Assembly: GCA_958439205.1 (NCBI GenBank)
Contig: OY288189.1
Span: 1,999,001 to 2,063,000 of the forward strand
DNA from: an uncultured Allorhizobium sp.
Lineage (GTDB): Bacteria; Pseudomonadota; Alphaproteobacteria; Rhizobiales; Rhizobiaceae
DNA length: 64,000 bases
Direction: 5' to 3'
Below are positions 10,148-19,594 of this stretch, piece after piece; position 1 is the first letter of the stretch, and the number at the start of each line of letters is the position of its first letter. Made by a program: the position numbers and the translations under genes. Below the pieces are notes generated by a model. The model was not told the origin of the DNA. It saw only the letters and a list, made by a program, of their open reading frames with translations, and made no database searches.

Positions 10148-11884
10148 TCACTTCTTGAATTCGACCAGCACTTCGGCCTTCAGATCCTTACGCAGGATCT
10201 TGCCGATCGGCGTCTTGGGCAGGGCGTCTCGGAAGACGATGGATTTCGGAACCTTGTAGTCACTGAGAACAGTGCGGCAGTGGGCGCGGATCGCCTCCTC
10301 GGTCAGGTCTCCTTCGTGGTCCGGGTTCTTCACGACGTAGGCACGCACGGCCTCGCCGGTCTTAGCGTCGGGGATGGCGATGACGGCCGCTTCCAAAACC
10401 GCGTCCATCTTGGCGAGCGCGTCTTCCACCTCGTTGGGATAGACGTTGAAGCCCGAGACCAAGACGAGATCCTTCTTGCGGTCGACGATCTTCAGGAAGC
10501 CCTGATCGTCCATCACGGCGATGTCGCCTGTCGCGAACCAGCCGTTCTGCAAGGCGCTTGCGCTCTCCTCCGGACGTTGCCAGTAGCCGAGCATGACCTG
10601 GCGTCCGCGGACCAGAAGCTCGCCCGGTTCGCCTGAGGCGACCTGTTTGCCATCGCAATCCACGAGGATGACGTCACAGCCCGGCACCGGAATGCCGATG
10701 CTGCCGGCCTTCGCACGGTCATCGAGCGGATTGAAGCTGACGAGCGGGGATGTTTCGCTGAGGCCATAGCCCTCGGCGATCGGCGTTCCCGTCATCACCC
10801 GCCAGCGGGTGGCGACCGCCTCATGCAGGGCCGTGCCGCCGGCGATCGCTGCGCGCAACTTCCTGGGCGGATAGGCCGCAAACCATTCCTCGTTCATCAG
10901 CCCGTTGAACAGCGTGTTGACCCCGGTGATCCAGGTGATCGGATAGTTCTCGATCGCACGCTGCAGATTTTGCACGGGGCGCGGCGAGGGGATCAGAATG
11001 TTGCGCGCGCCGAGTTCGAAGAAGGTCATCAGGTTCGCGGTGAAGGCGAAGATGTGGTAGAGTGGGAGCGCCGTCAGCACCTGGTCCTCCCGGGCCATGA
11101 CGCCTCCGGACACGGCGCGTACCTGGTCGAGATTGGTGAGGATATTGCCATGGGTCAGCATGGCGCCCTTGGCGACGCCGGTCGTTCCGCCCGTGTATTG
11201 CAGCAGCGCGAGGTCGTCGGGACCGGATGCTGCCCACATGGCCTTCACGTCCGCGCCATGCACGCGGCCCTTGGCAAGCGCCTCCTTGATCCTGACCACG
11301 GGAATGCTCAGCGGAGGGATCGGCGGCAGAACCTTGCTCCAGAGCTTCTGGACGCCCCTGATGATCACTTCCGGCAGCTTGGGGAAGAATTCAGGCACGC
11401 CTGCCATCACAACGGTCTGGATGCCGGTCTTCGGCACGACCTCGGCCAGCTTGCCGGCGAACATGTCGACGATCACGAGCGCCTTGGCGCCGGAATCGTT
11501 GAACTGGTGGATCATCTCGCTCGAGGTATAGAGCGGATTGGTATTGACCAGGATGCAGCCTGCCTTGAAGACGCCGAAGGCGACAACGGGGTAGGGCAGA
11601 CCGTTGGGCAGTTGCACCGCGACCCGGTCGCCGGCGCGCAGGCCGCAATCATGATGTAGGAAGGCGGCGAAGGCATCCGACATTTCGCCGACCTCGGAAT
11701 AGGTCAGGCTGCCGTTCATGCCGTTTGGCACGACGCAGGTGAAGGCCTTGCGCGGACCGTTTGCAGCACAGGACTGATCGACCAGATCGGCGATGCTCCT
11801 GTAGCGCAGCTCTCCCAGTTCCTGCGGAATGCTTGTGCCATAGGCCGCCAGCCACGGCCGTGGCGGCGTGAAGATGTGTTCCAT
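10148..11884 (-). CDS. Long-chain-fatty-acid--CoA ligase-like AMP-forming synthetase
   Basis: Member of the adenylate-forming ANL superfamily, 578 residues, the usual size of FadD-type enzymes. It would activate a carboxylic acid with ATP and CoA. The P-loop-like motif [19 protein letters not shown], the adenylate motif [15 protein letters not shown], the [21 protein letters not shown] hinge region (as two neighbouring motifs) and the catalytic Lys near the C-terminus ([12 protein letters not shown]) are all present. The start at 11884 is backed by a strong GGGGGAGG ribosome-binding site. It leads a two-gene operon with the BASS transporter. Fatty-acid chain-length preference is unknown, and a non-fatty acid substrate supplied by the transporter is possible. 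Confidence 0.9.
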   Translation of the reverse strand: MEHIFTPPRPWLAAYGTSIPQELGELRYRSIADLVDQSCAANGPRKAFTCVVPNGMNGSLTYSEVGEMSDAFAAFLHHDCGLRAGDRVAVQLPNGLPYPVVAFGVFKAGCILVNTNPLYTSSEMIHQFNDSGAKALVIVDMFAGKLAEVVPKTGIQTVVMAGVPEFFPKLPEVIIRGVQKLWSKVLPPIPPLSIPVVRIKEALAKGRVHGADVKAMWAASGPDDLALLQYTGGTTGVAKGAMLTHGNILTNLDQVRAVSGGVMAREDQVLTALPLYHIFAFTANLMTFFELGARNILIPSPRPVQNLQRAIENYPITWITGVNTLFNGLMNEEWFAAYPPRKLRAAIAGGTALHEAVATRWRVMTGTPIAEGYGLSETSPLVSFNPLDDRAKAGSIGIPVPGCDVILVDCDGKQVASGEPGELLVRGRQVMLGYWQRPEESASALQNGWFATGDIAVMDDQGFLKIVDRKKDLVLVSGFNVYPNEVEDALAKMDAVLEAAVIAIPDAKTGEAVRAYVVKNPDHEGDLTEEAIRAHCRTVLSDYKVPKSIVFRDALPKTPIGKILRKDLKAEVLVEFKK

Positions 11885-12153
11885 GTTTCCTCCCCCAGAG
11901 CGCTCTTCGGCGCTTCATCGTTCAGGTCTCCGGGCGCAGTTGCGATTCCGGGAGCCGTTGAACGAGGGAAAGGATGGAATTGTCTCTGGTCAAAGTCCAG
12001 CGATTTCGGGGGCTTGCGAGGCCTCGAAGGCGTCCGAGGTGGGGTTGCCGGGGCGAAATCCCATCACGTCCGCGTTATTGGATTGGAGGCGGTCGGAGAG
12101 CGTGTCACGCCGCAGCGTGGTGCATGAGGAAGGGCAATGGGAATTTGGAAAAA

Positions 12154-12230
12154 TGGCGCACCCGACAGGATTCGAACCTGTGACCTTTGGAATCGGAATC
12201 CAACACTCTATCCAGCTGAGCTACGGGTGC
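12154..12230 (-). tRNA. tRNA-Arg (anticodon CCG)
   Basis: A 77-nt gene read on the minus strand with a 7-bp acceptor stem (GCACCCG/CGGGTGC), D arm, anticodon stem TTGGA/TCCAA with loop TTCCGAT (anticodon CCG), T arm with loop TTCGAAT, and encoded GCCA at the 3' end. It decodes CGG. No integrase or att-like duplication lies beside it. Confidence 0.96.
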
Positions 12231-12581
12231 TTCCGACGGCGGGTTGACTCGCCGTTCCAGAAGCGGTCATAGCGCAGTCGCTCGCGCGCTTCAATCCGAA
12301 AAGATCGGCCGCCCCTCTGTAATTCTGCCGCGCAGACGGGAGGCGGGCAGAATGGTGGAATGGAGGTCAATTGCTCGGTATTGTCTTTGCGGAGATAAAC
12401 CAATCCTGGGGGAAATGAACGGCGAGCGTTCAAAAACGTCGTTTGGTGCGGCAACGGTTGCGGTTGCGCCCTTGTGGCATCGGTTTAAACAGATAGTATC
12501 GTTACAGGTAGGCGTTCGCGCAAGCGGGCGACCTTTTGAGGGGTCTGTATTGGCTATGGCGGGGATATGCCGGAACTTATA
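12231..12581. other. Intergenic region upstream of MarR gene
   Basis: About 350 bp without a convincing gene. It contains an inverted repeat ATTCTGCC/GGCAGAAT (12322-12329 with 12346-12353, 16-nt spacer) that might be an operator or the promoter-proximal hairpin of the tRNA. Nothing else was recognised. Confidence 0.5.
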
Positions 12582-13034
12582 ATGGATGAATTCGTACCCA
12601 ATGCGTCGAAACTCGACTTTTCAGTCATGGACGATGCTGTGGGTTATCGTTTGAGACGGGCGCAGCTTGCCGTGTTTCAGCATTTCAATGAGGCATTTTC
12701 ATCGAAGGGCCTTCGGCCGACCGATTTCGCGGTCTTGCTGCTTCTGACCTATAATCAGGGTGCCAAGCAGAGCGAGGTGGCCGAGGCGCTGGGCATCCAG
12801 CGTGCGAATTTCGTGGCCATCGTCGACGGGTTGGAAAACAAGGGCTTCATCGAGCGCCGCAAGTCGGAGACCGATCGCCGCGTCCAGTCGCTCTACATGA
12901 CACCCGCCGGCGAGGCCTATCTGGAAGAGTTGATGCCGATCTGGATCGATCATGAGAAGTGGGTTCTGGATCAACTGGGCGGTGTGGCGGAACGCGACAC
13001 GGTCAACCAGTTGCTCAAGCGGCTCTACGACTGA
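12582..13034 (+). CDS. MarR family transcriptional regulator
   Basis: A 150-residue winged-helix regulator. Residues ~20-50 form the dimerisation helix, followed by the helix-turn-helix around KQSEVAEALGIQRANFVAIV and the wing ERRKSETDRRVQSLYMTPAG; the D-R-R wing tip is typical of MarR proteins. I prefer the ATG at 12582 (CGGAA upstream) over the ATG at 12567, where GGGG is only 2 nt away. It converges with the J-domain-like gene, 3 bp apart. No obvious target gene adjoins on the plus strand; it may control itself or distant genes. Ligand unknown. Confidence 0.88.
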   Translation: MDEFVPNASKLDFSVMDDAVGYRLRRAQLAVFQHFNEAFSSKGLRPTDFAVLLLLTYNQGAKQSEVAEALGIQRANFVAIVDGLENKGFIERRKSETDRRVQSLYMTPAGEAYLEELMPIWIDHEKWVLDQLGGVAERDTVNQLLKRLYD

Positions 13035-13037
13035 TCC

Positions 13038-13514
13038 TCATCGCCCTATGCCTAAATCATAGCGGCTGATCGCTTCGTCTATCAGCCCATTGGCGATTTT
13101 CATGCGCATGGTTGCAGCGTCGCGATAGTCCGCCGCGACGCGATCCGGGTGGTTTTCCCTTGCAAAGTGGCGCCGGCGCTCCTGCAGCCGATCACGATCG
13201 TCGGATGCCTCGATACCGAGGTCCTCGGCGACTTCGGCGGGGGAGAGACGCTCCAGCCAGGCCGGTGGTGGGGGCGGGGTCTCGGGCTCTGGTTCCGGCT
13301 GCTCGACCTCTTCAGGCATCATGAACAGGTAGGCATCGAGGCGCTGGTCCATGGCCTCGGGCGAAGGTTCAGAAGAGAATGCGGGCGGTTCAGGGACGAA
13401 GCTTGCGGGAAGCCCGTTGATGCGGAAGGCCGGCTCTTCGGCCGGGGTCTGCTCTTCAGCCTCTTCGTTTAGCCTGTCGACGACCGACTGGAAGACGGAC
13501 TTTCCAAACAGCAT
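13038..13514 (-). CDS. Hypothetical protein with C-terminal J-domain-like segment
   Basis: A 158-residue protein. The first ~85 residues are acidic and Pro-rich with runs of P-E-P-E and PPPPP, likely disordered. The last ~65 residues look like a DnaJ-type J domain: LSPAEVAEDLGIEASDD, then an Arg-rich helix II, the HPD tripeptide (in ARENHPDRV), and a helix III ending in MKIANGLIDEAISRY. The HPD motif is what stimulates Hsp70 ATPase in J proteins, so a DnaK co-chaperone role is plausible but unproven. It sits downstream of the transglutaminase operon on the same strand, 113 bp beyond the nearest gene. Confidence 0.75.
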   Translation of the reverse strand: MLFGKSVFQSVVDRLNEEAEEQTPAEEPAFRINGLPASFVPEPPAFSSEPSPEAMDQRLDAYLFMMPEEVEQPEPEPETPPPPPAWLERLSPAEVAEDLGIEASDDRDRLQERRRHFARENHPDRVAADYRDAATMRMKIANGLIDEAISRYDLGIGR

Positions 13515-13627
13515 GCGTATACCGACCTCCGCTGCGGCCGTGCCGCGCCTAGGCGCACAACATCATGCCGAAGTGGTGCGGAGCTTGTGCGGCGCCACCT
13601 CTCGTTTTGCTCCAATGGCCTGGCGGT

Positions 13628-14449
13628 TCAGCTCTGCGACTGGCTCTGGCTTTGAGATGGCTCGACCACCAGCTTGACCGTCAGGTCCTCGCCGGCGATC
13701 CCGATCCGCATGCCTGAAACAGGGGCGGCATCGGGGTAGCACAGACCGGTTGCGATGCGGACATAGCGAGCGTCGGGGCAGTGGTTGTTGGCGGCGTCGA
13801 AACCCACCCAGCCAAGACCTTGCAGATGAACCTCAGCCCAGGCGTGGGTCGCGACCTGCTCAATGCGGTCGTCCATCAACAGGTAGCCCGAGACGTAGCG
13901 GGCGGGCAGGGCGAGCAGGCGGGCGGCGGCGATGAAGGCGTGGGCATGGTCCTGGCAGACGCCGCGGCCGGCTTCGAGAGCCTGTTCGGCGGTGGTTTCC
14001 GTGCCGGTCGTTCCGGTTTCATAGGCGATCTGGGCGTTGAGCTTGCCCATCAGGTCATGCATCTTCGCCAGCTCGTTGTCGCCGGAGAGGCTGCGCGAAA
14101 GCTCGCGGATCAGCTTGCCCGGCTTGGTGAGCGGCGTGTCGCGCAGATAGAGCCAGAGCGGCACATAGCCCTGATGCGGACCGAATACGCCGGAGCGATC
14201 CTCGGTCTCGACCTCGCCGGAGGCGACGATGTGGACGCTGTGGCTGTCGCCCTCTGTCGAGACCAGATGGGTATGGTTGCCGAACTGATCGTTGAATCCG
14301 GCTTCCACATTGGCACCGTCGACAGCGATATTCCAGGAGACGATCTTCTGGCCGGGGCTGTCGAGCGGGCACAGCCGCAACCGTTGCAGCGAATACTGGA
14401 CCGGGTCGTCATAGCGATATTCGGTGGTATGGCTTATCCGCAGACGCAT
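13628..14449 (-). CDS. Transglutaminase-like cysteine peptidase-fold protein
   Basis: A 273-residue protein with a bacterial transglutaminase N-terminal beta domain (residues 1-90) and a transglutaminase core. The triad is visible: Cys in GVCQDHAHAF, His in THAWAEVHL, Asp in GWVGFDAANN. The C-terminus ends in a short Ser-Gln repeat, a low-complexity tail. It is the last gene of the triad with the alpha-E and circularly permuted ATP-grasp genes (14-bp gap to alpha-E). In other bacteria this set co-occurs and is suspected to build or hydrolyse amide-linked peptides. The substrate is unknown. Confidence 0.9.
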   Translation of the reverse strand: MRLRISHTTEYRYDDPVQYSLQRLRLCPLDSPGQKIVSWNIAVDGANVEAGFNDQFGNHTHLVSTEGDSHSVHIVASGEVETEDRSGVFGPHQGYVPLWLYLRDTPLTKPGKLIRELSRSLSGDNELAKMHDLMGKLNAQIAYETGTTGTETTAEQALEAGRGVCQDHAHAFIAAARLLALPARYVSGYLLMDDRIEQVATHAWAEVHLQGLGWVGFDAANNHCPDARYVRIATGLCYPDAAPVSGMRIGIAGEDLTVKLVVEPSQSQSQSQS

Positions 14450-14463
14450 GCGCTCAATCCTGC

Positions 14464-15411
14464 TCAGCTGTAGAACCGGTAACCCTCGGTGATCTCATTG
14501 CCCAGCTTGTTGTTGCTGGCGATGAAATCGTCGAGGAATTCGTGCAGTCCCTGGTCCATGATAGTGCCGATGGTGGTCGACTTCAGCGTCTTGGCGACAC
14601 TGTCGGCGGTCTCGTGAGCCGGCAGCCGGTGCGCATAATCCTTGGCGAGATAGCCGAGGTTCGATGTGATCTTCTCGTAGCAATAGGCCAGCGACCGGGG
14701 CATCTGGCCGTTGAGGATAAGGAAGTCGGCGATGTTGGCCGCCTTGTATTCCCCGTCATAGACCCAGCGATAGGAGCGATGTGCGGAGACCGAGCGTAGG
14801 ATCGATTCCCACTGCATGTTGTCGAGCGAAGAGCCGACATGGGTGATCGCCGGCAGGAGCACGTAGTACTTCACGTCGAGGATGCGGCTGGTGTTGTCGG
14901 CGCGCTCGATGAAGGTGCCGATGCGGGCGAAGTTGTAGATCTCGTTCCTCAACATCGAGCCATGGAAGGCGCCGCGGATGAGGCCGGCCCGGCGCTTCAC
15001 CGTGTCGATGACCTCAGGCAAGTCGGCCGACTTCAGCTTGCGGGCGAGCATCTGCTTCAGCTCGATCCAGCATTCGTTGGTGGCTTCCCAAGTCTCGCGT
15101 GTGAGTGCCGTGCGCACCATGCGGGCATTGTTGCGGCCGGCGTCGATGCAGGACATGACGCTCGACGGGTTGGCAGTGTCGCGCAGCATGAAGTCGATGG
15201 CGTCGGAGGCCGTCACCTTGCCGTGGCGTTCGGCAAAGAGCGGGCGCACGTCGGCGCTTTTCAGGACGGCGTCCCAGTCCTCGTCCGAGGCGCCGGAGCG
15301 GGTGAGCGACATGCGCAGGCCCGCATCGACAAGACGGGCGATGTTTTCGGCTCTCTCGATGTAGCGGAACATCCAAAAGAGGCCGTTGGCAGTTCTTCCG
15401 AGCATGACCAT
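14464..15411 (-). CDS. Alpha-E domain-containing protein (DUF403)
   Basis: A 315-residue all-helical protein whose start GRTANGLFWMFRYIERAENIARLVD is typical of the alpha-E/DUF403 family; the R-Y-I-E-R-A-E-N stretch is the conserved signature, and a second E-R-A-D-N-T-S-R appears in the middle. No catalytic role has been assigned to this family; it always keeps company with ATP-grasp and transglutaminase genes. The start codon lies 1 bp after the ATP-grasp stop, indicating translational coupling. The ATG at 15405 is an alternative start. Confidence 0.9.
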   Translation of the reverse strand: MVMLGRTANGLFWMFRYIERAENIARLVDAGLRMSLTRSGASDEDWDAVLKSADVRPLFAERHGKVTASDAIDFMLRDTANPSSVMSCIDAGRNNARMVRTALTRETWEATNECWIELKQMLARKLKSADLPEVIDTVKRRAGLIRGAFHGSMLRNEIYNFARIGTFIERADNTSRILDVKYYVLLPAITHVGSSLDNMQWESILRSVSAHRSYRWVYDGEYKAANIADFLILNGQMPRSLAYCYEKITSNLGYLAKDYAHRLPAHETADSVAKTLKSTTIGTIMDQGLHEFLDDFIASNNKLGNEITEGYRFYS

Positions 15412-15412
15412 G

Positions 15413-16831
15413 TCAGTCCTCCAGTACCCAGGTGTCCTTGGTGCCGCCGCCCTGGCTGGAATTGACCACGAGCGAACCCTGCTTCAGGGCCACGCGGGTC
15501 AAGCCGCCGGGAATGATCTGCACCTTGTCGGAGACGAGGACATAAGGACGTAGGTCGACGTGGCGGGGCGCGATCCCCTTGTTGACGAGGATCGGCACCG
15601 TCGAGAGCGACAGCGTCGGCTGGGCGATATAGTTCGAGGGGCGTGCCTTGAGCTTGTCGGCGAAGTCAGCGCGTTCCTTCTTGGATGCGGTCGGACCGAC
15701 CAGCATGCCATAGCCGCCGGAGCCGTGGACTTCCTTGACCACGAGCTCTTCGAGATGTTCGAGCACGTATTTCAGGCTGTCGGCTTCCGAACAGCGCCAG
15801 GTCGGCACGTTCTCGAGCAGCGCCTTGCGGCCCGTGTAGAACTCAACGATCTCCGGCATGTAGGAGTAGATCGCCTTGTCATCGGAAATGCCGGTGCCCG
15901 GTGCATTGGCAATCGTAATATTGCCGGCGCGGTAGACGTCCATGATGCCGGGAATGCCGAGTGCCGAATCGGGGCGGAAGGTGAGGGGATCGAGGAAGTC
16001 GTCATCGACGCGGCGGTAAAGCACGTCGATCGCCTCGTAGCCGCGGGTGGTGCGCATCTTCACCTTGCCGTCGATGACGCGGAGATCCGAGCCTTCGACA
16101 AGCTCCACGCCCATCATGTCGGCCAGGAAGGAGTGCTCGTAATATGCTGAATTGTAGATGCCGGGGGTCAAGACTGCGACACGCGGCTTGCCCTTGCAGC
16201 CGGGAGGGGCAAGCGAAGCGAGCGACTGCCGTAGCAGATAGGGGTAATCCTCGACGCGCTGCACCTTGTTGAGCTGAAAGAGCTCCGGGAACATCTGCAT
16301 CATGGTTTCCCGGTTCTCCAGCATATAGGAGACGCCGGAGGGCGTGCGGGCATTGTCTTCCAGCACGTAGAACTGGTCTTCCCCCGTGCGGACAATGTCG
16401 GTGCCGACGATGTGGGTGTAGACGCCACCCGGCGGGCGGAAGCCGATCATCTCGGGCAGGAAGGCGACGTTCTTCTCGATCAGCTCGCGGGGAATGCGGC
16501 CGGCCTTGATGATTTCCTGCTTGTGGTAGATGTCGTCGAGAAAGGCGTTGAGCGCCAGCACGCGCTGTTCGATGCCCTGGGCGAGCTTGCGCCATTCACG
16601 GCCGGAAATGATACGCGGAATGATGTCGAAGGGGATCAGCTTCTCGGCGCTGTCGGCATGGCCATAGACCGCGAAGGTGATGCCGGTCTTGCGGAATATG
16701 TTCTCCGCATCTCTCGACTTGGCCAGAAGCCTTGCCGGGTCCTGGCTGGAATACCAATCGAAATAGTTCTGATAAGGTCCGCGCGGAGCACCGTCCGCAC
16801 CAATCATTTCATCAAATGCCAATGGCGCCAT
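15413..16831 (-). CDS. Circularly permuted type 2 ATP-grasp protein
   Basis: A 472-residue protein with the DUF404/DUF407 ATP-grasp signatures: FDIIPRIISGREWRKLAQGI, RPPGGVYTHIVGTDIVRTGE, FYVLEDNARTPSGVSYMLEN, and near the C-terminus KEVHGSGGYGMLVGP, the nucleotide-binding glycine-rich loop of this permuted fold. ATP-grasp enzymes ligate carboxylates to amines through acyl phosphates. It is the first gene of the three-gene operon with alpha-E and transglutaminase proteins. AAAAAGGGG directly precedes the start. The acceptor and product are unknown. Confidence 0.92.
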   Translation of the reverse strand: MAPLAFDEMIGADGAPRGPYQNYFDWYSSQDPARLLAKSRDAENIFRKTGITFAVYGHADSAEKLIPFDIIPRIISGREWRKLAQGIEQRVLALNAFLDDIYHKQEIIKAGRIPRELIEKNVAFLPEMIGFRPPGGVYTHIVGTDIVRTGEDQFYVLEDNARTPSGVSYMLENRETMMQMFPELFQLNKVQRVEDYPYLLRQSLASLAPPGCKGKPRVAVLTPGIYNSAYYEHSFLADMMGVELVEGSDLRVIDGKVKMRTTRGYEAIDVLYRRVDDDFLDPLTFRPDSALGIPGIMDVYRAGNITIANAPGTGISDDKAIYSYMPEIVEFYTGRKALLENVPTWRCSEADSLKYVLEHLEELVVKEVHGSGGYGMLVGPTASKKERADFADKLKARPSNYIAQPTLSLSTVPILVNKGIAPRHVDLRPYVLVSDKVQIIPGGLTRVALKQGSLVVNSSQGGGTKDTWVLED

Positions 16832-17211
16832 CCCCTTTTTTGGTCATTTGAATACAAGCATTTGGGCAATGCAAGCTGCATCGCAGGCTGTACGCGTAGA
16901 ATTAGAAATATCTGCCTTTGCCTGTATGGGCGGCATTGGCGCAAAGTTTGTGCAATTCTGCCTTTGTCTTTCGCCGGTTCTGCGGTTCTGTCGGGCGGTG
17001 GTTTCGCATTTGTCAGGCGTAGCGCATATGAGGCTTGAGTTTCTGCTGAAGATTTAGGCAGGTGCTTCGCAATGTTTTTTGTCGCGAGGCCTGATGTGAG
17101 CGGAATTCAACGGCAGTTGCAGGAAAACTCTTTTGACCGCGGGCGGGGTGGCCTTTATCGAGACGGGCAGCCGGCGGCTTGCGATCCGGTCCTCGAAAGA
17201 CGAATCCGCTT
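16832..17211. other. Divergent intergenic region (ATP-grasp operon / DMT exporter)
   Basis: About 380 bp separating divergent genes and carrying both promoters by necessity. I see no RNA gene, repeat or confident operator in it. Confidence 0.5.
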
Positions 17212-18108
17212 ATGACCCTTGCCCGTCTCGCTCCCGTGCTCTTCGTGTTGTTGTGGTCGACCGGATGGGTCTCGGCCAAATACGCGACCTTCTTTGCCGA
17301 TCCGCTGACCTTTCTCGTCGTGCGCTACGGGACCGCGGTCGTGCTGTTCTACATCGTCTGTCGCATCGGCGGTGTCTCCTGGCCGAAAGATCGGGCCGGG
17401 TGGCTGCATGCGATCGTGTCAGGCGTGTTTCTGCACGGGCTCTATCTCGGCATGGTCTGGTGGGCGATCGGGCAGGGGGTGCCGGCGGCCCTGTCCGGGA
17501 TCATCGCAGGACTACAGCCGCTGATGACCGGGATCGCCGCCGCCTATCTGATCGGCGAGAATCTCAACACCGGCCAGCGGGTGGGGCTCGTTGTCGGCTT
17601 CGTCGGCGTGGCGATTGCTGTCCTGCCGAAGGTGCTCGTCATCGATGCCTCGACAATTCCGGCCTATGCCGTGGCGGTGAATGTGCTGGCCATGGCTTGC
17701 GTTACCACGGGCACGCTCTATCAGAAGCGACTGGTGAAGGATGGCGATCTGCGGGCGGTGGCGACGCTTCAATATATCGGCGCCTTGATTGTCACCATCC
17801 CGGCCGCCCTTCTGTTGGAGGACCTTCACGTCGAGTGGAGCCTCGGCTTCTTCGCAACGCTTGCCTGGTCGGTGGTGGGGATATCCATGGGGGCGATTGC
17901 GCTCCTGCTCTATCTCATCCGTCGCGGCGACGTGTCGAAGGCGGCGTCCCTGATCTATCTCGTGCCACCGCTTGCCGCACTTGAGGCAGCGATTGCGTTC
18001 GGGGAGGAGCTGACCGTGCCGATGATGATCGGCACCTGCGTGGTCATGATCGGCGTCTATCTGATCAACCGGAAGAGCGCGGTCGAGCCCATCATCGTGA
18101 AAGATTGA
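17212..18108 (+). CDS. DMT family transporter (EamA domains)
   Basis: A 298-residue inner-membrane protein with ten predicted hydrophobic segments arranged as two EamA repeats (approximately residues 5-140 and 150-290). LLWSTGWVSAKYA in the first helix and the PPLAALEAAIAFGEEL stretch near the end are typical of RhaT/EamA exporters of metabolites or amino acids. I chose the ATG at 17212 (MTLARLAP) rather than a TTG 11 codons upstream. It stands alone, convergent with the RNA helicase gene. Substrate unknown. Confidence 0.9.
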   Translation: MTLARLAPVLFVLLWSTGWVSAKYATFFADPLTFLVVRYGTAVVLFYIVCRIGGVSWPKDRAGWLHAIVSGVFLHGLYLGMVWWAIGQGVPAALSGIIAGLQPLMTGIAAAYLIGENLNTGQRVGLVVGFVGVAIAVLPKVLVIDASTIPAYAVAVNVLAMACVTTGTLYQKRLVKDGDLRAVATLQYIGALIVTIPAALLLEDLHVEWSLGFFATLAWSVVGISMGAIALLLYLIRRGDVSKAASLIYLVPPLAALEAAIAFGEELTVPMMIGTCVVMIGVYLINRKSAVEPIIVKD

Positions 18109-18115
18109 CGATACG

Positions 18116-18142
18116 AAAAATGGCGCGGTGGGAACCGCGCCA
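18116..18142. terminator. Bidirectional terminator between DMT transporter and RNA helicase
   Basis: TGGCGCGGT (18121-18129) and ACCGCGCCA (18134-18142) form a perfect 9-bp stem with a 4-nt loop. AAAAA at 18116-18120 supplies a U-run for the minus-strand helicase transcript, and the stem also lies 13 bp after the plus-strand stop. Confidence 0.75.
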
Positions 18143-18175
18143 TCTGATGTGTGATTTCATCGCTCAGTGCGAAAC

Positions 18176-19594
18176 TCAGGCTTCGCGGCGACGTCCGCCG
18201 GCTGTGCCGGAGCGGGCCGGACGGCCCTGGCCGCTGCCATTGCCGGGACGACCCTGGCCGCCATTGGCGCTGCGGTTCTGACCGCCGCCATTGCCACCCT
18301 TGCGGTGACCGGACTTGGCCGGACGACCATCAGCCTTGGCGCCGCCTTCGGACTTGCCACGGCCCTGGCCCTGGTGATTGCGGTTGTTGCCGCCAGCACC
18401 TGCACCACCACCGCCGCCGCCGCGACGCTGCGGACGGGCCGGGCGTGCGAGGTTTGCCGGCGGTTCGCCAGAGGCGACCGGGATGTCGATGCCCATCAGC
18501 TTTTCAACGTCGCGCAGCAGACGACCTTCATCGGGACCGCAGAATGCGATCGCAATGCCGTCGCGACCGGCGCGGGCCGTACGGCCGATGCGGTGGACGT
18601 AAGCGTCCGGAACTTCCGGCAGGTCGTAGTTGAAGACGTGAGAAACGGCCGGGATGTCGATGCCGCGGGCGGCAACGTCAGTGGCGATCAGCGTCTTGAT
18701 CTCGCCGTCGCGGAAACCCTTCAGTGCCCGCTCACGCTGGCCCTGGCTCTTGTTGCCATGGATCGAGGCGACCGAGTAACCGGTGGCGTCGAGGTGCTTC
18801 ATCAGCTTTTCCGCGCCATGCTTGGTGCGCAGGAAGACGATGGAGCGGCCATCCGGATTGTCGTTGAGGATCTTCTTGAGCATTTCCGTCTTGGCGTTCT
18901 GGCCGGCGACGAAATGCACATGCTGCTCGACCTTGTCGGCAGCCTTGCCCGGAGGGGACACGGCGACCTTGAGCGGGTCGGTCAGGAAGCTTGCTGCGAG
19001 ATCGGCGATCGACGGCGGCATGGTGGCCGAGAACAGCAGGGTCTGGCGCTTCGGCGGGACCATCTTCGAGATCTTGCGCAGGTCATGGATGAAGCCGAGG
19101 TCCAGCATCTGGTCGGCTTCGTCGAGAACGAGGTAGCGCACGGCGCGCAGCGAGATCGCGTTGCGGGCGATCAGGTCGAGCAGGCGGCCAGGCGTCGCGA
19201 CGAGAATGTCGGTGCCCTTTTCGAGCTGCAGCTGCTGCTTGCCGATGGAGGCGCCACCGACGACCTGGTTGATCTTCAGCGGCAGGCGGCGCAGGTAGCT
19301 GCGCAGGTTGTCGCCGATCTGGTTTACCAGTTCGCGGGTCGGGGCGAGAATGAGAGCGCGGGTGGTGCGATTGTCGGGGCGCTTCTCATCCTTGAGAAGC
19401 ATCTCGATCATCGGCAGGCCGAAAGCAGCGGTCTTGCCGGTGCCGGTCTGTGCGAGGCCGATCAGGTCACGTCCACCGAGGACGACGGGAATGCCCTTTT
19501 CCTGGATCGGGGTCGGGGTCGTGAAGCCGAGCGTCGTCAGCGTCGCGACGATATTCTTGGAGAGGCCAAGATCATCGAAAGTTGTCAAAGTCAT
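18176..19594 (-). CDS. DEAD-box ATP-dependent RNA helicase, RhlE-like
   Basis: A 472-residue helicase that unwinds structured RNA. Q motif FTTPTPIQEKGIP, motif I AQTGTGKTAAF, Ia PTRELVNQI, II VLDEADQMLD, III SAT, V DVAARGIDI and VI HRIGRTARAG are all intact. The C-terminal ~110 residues are Gly/Arg/Asn-rich (RRGGGGGG, GQGRGKS), a disordered RNA-binding tail typical of RhlE-type proteins. I placed the start at the ATG at 19592-19594 because the helicase core begins there and GAAAGG precedes it; the upstream in-frame extension does not look like protein. Roles in cold adaptation, ribosome assembly or degradosome function are known for relatives. Confidence 0.93.
   Translation of the reverse strand: MTLTTFDDLGLSKNIVATLTTLGFTTPTPIQEKGIPVVLGGRDLIGLAQTGTGKTAAFGLPMIEMLLKDEKRPDNRTTRALILAPTRELVNQIGDNLRSYLRRLPLKINQVVGGASIGKQQLQLEKGTDILVATPGRLLDLIARNAISLRAVRYLVLDEADQMLDLGFIHDLRKISKMVPPKRQTLLFSATMPPSIADLAASFLTDPLKVAVSPPGKAADKVEQHVHFVAGQNAKTEMLKKILNDNPDGRSIVFLRTKHGAEKLMKHLDATGYSVASIHGNKSQGQRERALKGFRDGEIKTLIATDVAARGIDIPAVSHVFNYDLPEVPDAYVHRIGRTARAGRDGIAIAFCGPDEGRLLRDVEKLMGIDIPVASGEPPANLARPARPQRRGGGGGGAGAGGNNRNHQGQGRGKSEGGAKADGRPAKSGHRKGGNGGGQNRSANGGQGRPGNGSGQGRPARSGTAGGRRREA

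Noticed and set aside
12154-12581. tRNA-Arg as an integration site for a mobile element
   Set aside because: No integrase, no partial tRNA copy and no change in gene content beside it.
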